Source: Chrysomallon squamiferum (Eukaryota > Mollusca > Gastropoda > Neomphalida > Peltospiridae). From it: a stretch of DNA of 62,500 nt. The notes below the pieces were generated by a model. It did no database searches and was not told where the DNA came from. It worked only from the letters and a program-made list of their open reading frames with translations. Within the stretch, counting starts at the first letter, position 1. Every line of letters starts with the position of its first letter. Position numbers and translations under genes: made by a program. Shown one piece after another: positions 58,305-62,500 of this stretch. The stretch spans positions 13,143,416 through 13,205,915 of the forward strand of contig CM022667.1 of assembly GCA_012295275.1 (NCBI GenBank), given 5' to 3'.

Positions 58305-58988
58305 CTACTGTAATTAATTGTTTACATCTAGGTAAAAGTGACCTGACAAAACGACCTCATGAAAACACAGGTAAACTGGTACACTCTTCTGGTGCTCATT
58401 CGTATTGCGAAACTGACGAATGACACAATGAATTAATTACGAATCTGTCATGCAGAGGGGAGTGCGCAGTTGTTATTTCATTTTCACTATGAAACGTTAT
58501 GCGCAATTTATCACTCTGGATTTATATCTGACTTTTTATTTTTTTTTAAAATTTTATTTTTTTTTATTTTTTTTTTTTTTTTACCACACACACATATAGA
58601 ACGCGTGATCTATGATGATAACAGGTTAGAGAACGAAAACAAATACATTTGTTATTATGTGCTGAATATCTGCTTTATTAAATATTTATTCTGGTAATTT
58701 TGTATTTTTTTATATTTTTTTTTTTCGTTGGGTGGGGGGGAGGTGTCTTTGTATATATTTTTCTTTCTTGATTTTGTTTCCAGAATAAATAGTTTTAGGA
58801 GATCGTTATACGACTGAATATTTCTTGTTAGTTTATTTAGTAATATTTGTTTGTTTGTTTGTTTATTTTGATAAAATTAATGTTTGTGATTCATTACACT
58901 TTTTTTCATGTAAGAGGGAATGAGACGACGAATTAATGAACGAATAAAAGGATAAACAAATGAATGAATATAAACACATACATATACA

Positions 58989-59028
<40 letters not shown>

Positions 59029-59700
59029 CACACACATATGAAATCGTATATCATTTATCTCACAATTTTGTAACGTTATCTACACTGGCAAAAATGGCAC
59101 CGAGAAGTACTGGTTCTCCCCGTCCATTTTATCTCGTAAAAAACGACATCACAAACAACGAGACACTATTTTCATAATCTCTCTCTCTCTCGAGCCTTCT
59201 TCTCTACTACTGATATCCAACCCAGACAAGAAGACTTTTTTCTTTTTTTTTTCCTTTTTTTCTTTTTTCTTTCCCGCAGACTTCATTCCCACTGACCACA
59301 CGAGCAAGACAAGTGTTAGAAGGTCGAGACGACAATACACGTGCGACATACAAACAAACTGACCGGAACGCTTGAACAAAGATGTCACGTGTGACACATG
59401 CCACACGAAAACCGCGTGCTGCCGACGCGCTTTCGTGTAAACAACAAGATGATAAGCACGGAAATATTTAAAAAAAAAAAAAAAACGCGGATGCGAACGA
59501 CAGTTTGTTGGTGTCGTAGGAGGATGGCGATAACAGGGAGGAGGGATGGAAAGCTGGGAAATCAGTTACGTTGGCGTGTTGACGGAACGAAAGGAAGTGC
59601 GGGCCGTTTGTATCCGATAAAGGGAGCAGTTAATAAATGGGAGAAGTAATAAAACTGTTATGGGAAGGACGATTATTGTGTGTTTTAGTGTGAAGTGTAA
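56853..59700. other. Intergenic region without recognised genes
   Basis: Mostly AT-rich sequence with CA/TA repeats (56935-56990, 58045-58190, 58975-59040), T-rich low complexity (57240-57540), a (GA)n tract at 58214-58300 and a GC-richer stretch at about 59060-59680. The 83-codon frame at 59398-59649 (+) and overlapping minus frames show no domain or splice context that I can support. Confidence 0.5.
58214..58300. repeat. (GA)n microsatellite
   Basis: About 87 bp of uninterrupted GA, preceded by CA/TA-rich repeats and followed by unique sequence. Confidence 0.95.
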
Positions 59701-59712
59701 TGTCACCATCTG

Positions 59713-59825
<113 letters not shown>

Positions 59826-60082
59826 AGTAGAAGAAAACACTCACGTTTTCCACGGCTATTTCTAACGTGCTAAGACTAAGCTCCCCAGTGTGAGTCGCAG
59901 GTGTGGATCTCGTGGTCAGCGTGGCCAAACAAACACGACTTTCAGATCAAAGACGTCACTAATCAGCAGGTGTCAAACGAAGGCGAATGTTGGCCCATCT
60001 ACGTCTTATTTTTACTCCGTGAAACCACGTACACTGAAATATTTATAAGTTCTCCTCGAACACCGTAGCATTTCGTTTAATA

Positions 60083-60113
<31 letters not shown>

Positions 60114-60237
60114 AATATAAAAGTGTTCAACGTGGAAATAGCTTGATTTATTTTTGGATTTCAGAAGTCAGTGAAATAAATAAATAATATTCGTTCTCAT
60201 TTAAACATTTGTAATATTAGTAAAATAATCTCTCTCG

Positions 60238-60297
60238 TTTCGTCGTGTTGCTGTTCTGGTTTTCTTCTTCTTTACATCTCTCTCTCTCTCATCTATC

Positions 60298-60364
<67 letters not shown>

Positions 60365-60401
60365 TAAAGAAGAAGAAAACCAGAACAACAACACGACGAA
60401 A
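60238..60401. repeat. Inverted repeat with 53-bp arms around a GA-rich loop
   Basis: Arms 60238-60290 and 60349-60401 are reverse complements at 52 of 53 positions. The single mismatch is 60251 against 60388. Each arm contains TTTCGTCGTGTTG, then TTCTGGTTTTCTTCTTC, TTTACATC and a CT run. The 58-bp loop is ATCTATCTGT plus (GA)n. No open frame or target-site duplication was recognised. Confidence 0.9.
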
Positions 60402-60936
60402 CCCGAGTAGAACTACTAAGTCGTAAACACTTTATTTTCATTCCACGGCGACCAGAAACGCGGAACCGTAAAAAAAAAAAAAAAAAAAAAAATAATTAAC
60501 GTCAGGCCACCAACTTCGTCCGCACAACAACGTCGCCTGAGGGGTATTCTGGCGCTGGTTTTCAAAAACAACGTACCTGACGTGGTGTAGTGATATTTGC
60601 TTCACACACGACACAGAGGAAATAAAAATATTTCTTTATGTCACGTTGTCAATAAACTCGACAATGTCTACCCCCGTCTGGAAACAAGTGGTGCGGCAAG
60701 ACAAATGGCTGACAATGTAAAGTTAAGGAATGTTTTTTTATTTTTATTTTTTCTTCTCTTAACGACGTTTCTGCACACGCTTGTGAATCACTGGCTGTTT
60801 TACGTATGAGTCAAACTATTTTCTGTTATGCACTGAGAGAGAGAGAGAGAGGGGAAACCTGATGCAGGTATTATAATGTCTTTTTTTTTTTTTTATCTGT
60901 ACCCGATACTGGTGTCCGTAAGATTACTGTTCTTTC

Positions 60937-61015
<79 letters not shown>

Positions 61016-61623
61016 TTCATATTTAAAAACATTTATTTTCCTTTATTTATTTATTTATTTATTCTTTTCGTTTCTTTAGTTTTATTTGTTAGATTTAAGA
61101 TTCGGCTGTTAACAAAAATATCACGTAGAGAGTCAGATGGAGAGAGAGAGAGAGAGAACAACTAAACAACAAAAACAAAATAAAAACAACAACACGTAAA
61201 TATGGTCCCAATGCTTCTGATATATGGCATAATTTTTGATACGCATGCACTTGTTCGCTGATCACTGGGGGTATATAAGTGCGTATGTGTATGTAAATTA
61301 AAATGACAGGCAACGTTCTGTTTTGCGCGCATGCGCGCAGCTTAGAGGGAACATAGTGTGTTCGTATCTATGTATTTATGTACGTGTACATGTACATGTG
61401 TGAGTACATGAATGTTTGTGCATGTGCGAGTTCGATATACAACTAGCAGGATATTAACAGTCTAAGTTCCATCTTTTACTTATTTCAGGCCTGTATACAC
61501 GAGTACTGACAGGTATTGGTGTAGCAGCCATCGTTATCAGTTCATTGATAACTATACCTCAACAACAACAACAACAACAATAACAATAATAATAATAATA
61601 ATAACAATAACAATAGCAACAGC

Positions 61624-61672
<49 letters not shown>

Positions 61673-61860
61673 TGGCTTCTAATGAAGATATGTTTTCATC
61701 AGATATAATAACTTCTAACATATCACACACACACGCACACACGCGCGCACACACACACACAAACACACAGGTGCGCGCAGCGACACAGACACATACACCG
61801 ATTAAGGCTGTTTACTTTTTAACAGATCTACTTTATTATACATGCATGTGATGCTGAAGT
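60402..61860. other. Intergenic region with simple repeats
   Basis: No supported gene. Contains a poly-A run near 60471-60491, a TTTA/TTA array (60940-61075), AAC/AAT triplets (61561-61671) and CA/CG-rich repeats (61722-61770). A palindromic GCGCGCATGCGCGC (61325-61338) matches the NRF1 consensus. Short open frames at 60597-60809 and 61095-61313 lack recognisable features. Confidence 0.5.
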
Positions 61861-61862
61861 GC

Positions 61863-61863
<1 letters not shown>

Positions 61864-61947
<84 letters not shown>
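61864..61947. repeat. (CT)n microsatellite
   Basis: About 84 bp of pure CT followed by a TA run. Confidence 0.95.
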
Positions 61948-61948
<1 letters not shown>

Positions 61949-62261
61949 ACATATATATATTAATAAAACATTATCCTGTTTAATTTTTATTATAACTTCG
62001 TATCTTCTTATTACTTTTAATTAGGATCGTAAATACTTCCGAAGACTAAGTTGTTTACAGGCATTAGGAGTTTAATCAATAAATCAGTTTTATACGTCAT
62101 AGGTTCGTATTTATAAAAGTATCTATTACCTACGTATATGTCAAAATTTATACAATAATTATATATATATATATATATAATATACACTAAAGCACTTTTC
62201 ATCACACAGCGTCGTAAACTACCATCGTCGTTATCATCGTTGTCATCATCATCATTAACAC

Positions 62262-62500
62262 GTAAGCCGGATCAACGGGTACATGCATGTGGAGGGGCAC
62301 CGTCGATTAAGCAACAACGTCGGGAGAGTAACCGGTGCTATGACGTCACGTGCTGAAATACCACGCAGCTAAATGCCCAAATATTCACGCAACAACGCCC
62401 ACTGGCCGCGTGCTTGCGCGCAGTGCACGCAGGGAACCAACCGCCAGTGCACGTGACCAGTGCACGTGATTCTCATTACGGAATGTCCGTTGTGTTTTCC
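62262..62500. promoter_or_regulatory. GC-richer, CpG-containing edge with CRE and E-box motifs
   Basis: TGACGTCA (62341-62348) overlaps CACGTG (62347-62352). A perfect 13-bp tandem, CCAGTGCACGTGA at 62444-62456 and 62457-62469, adds two more CACGTG boxes. Base composition shifts from AT-rich to GC-rich here. This may be promoter sequence of a gene beyond the right edge; no coding sequence is visible. Confidence 0.4.

Noticed and set aside
59398-59649. 83-codon frame in GC-richer sequence
   Set aside because: Contains a poly-Lys from an A-run, no domain, no clear promoter or splice signals. Insufficient support for a gene.

Overview
This is a eukaryotic nuclear window. Genes are split by GT-AG introns, the background is AT-rich, and microsatellites and minisatellites are very dense (long CT/GA, CA, ATAA and ATA/GAT/GAA arrays). 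Protein content points to an invertebrate bilaterian. A lophotrochozoan, perhaps a mollusc or an annelid, fits the glycine/histidine-rich secreted proteins and the repeat landscape, but no marker here fixes the phylum. I found no viral, bacterial or intact transposon coding sequence.

Layout. (1) 1324-6513 (+): a 7-exon gene for a secreted, mosaic, trypsin-like serine protease. It has an unusual Cys/Pro-rich and helical N-terminal extension before a complete His/Asp/Ser protease domain. (2) 6995-13135: a head-to-head inverted pair of paralogous genes (one on -, one on +) for secreted Gly/His-rich repeat proteins. Promoter, exon structure, intron-1 CT tract, 3' UTR and both protein ends are conserved between copies, while the central repeat arrays have diverged. 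The + copy carries a 2-nt insertion that breaks its frame. (3) 16920-46748 (-): a complete 50-exon CNOT1, the scaffold of the CCR4-NOT deadenylase. Every exon was placed and phase-checked (7671 nt, 2556 aa). It includes a lineage-specific octapeptide repeat in exon 18. (4) 50952-56278 (-): a 7-exon ENTR1/SDCCAG3-like endosomal trafficking gene (401 aa). (5) 56279-62500: no recognisable gene. This stretch holds microsatellites, a 53-bp-arm inverted repeat and, at the right edge, a GC-richer segment with CRE and E-box motifs that may belong to a gene outside the window.

How the genes relate. CNOT1 and ENTR1 are housekeeping genes in tandem on the minus strand with no evident functional link. 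The protease and the Gly/His pair all encode signal-peptide proteins with TATA promoters, short 5' leaders and compact genes. That is typical of tissue-specific secretory products. They may be co-expressed (for example in an extracellular material and its processing), but only adjacency supports this. All exon boundaries are my own reading of splice signals and homology; none is checked against transcripts.
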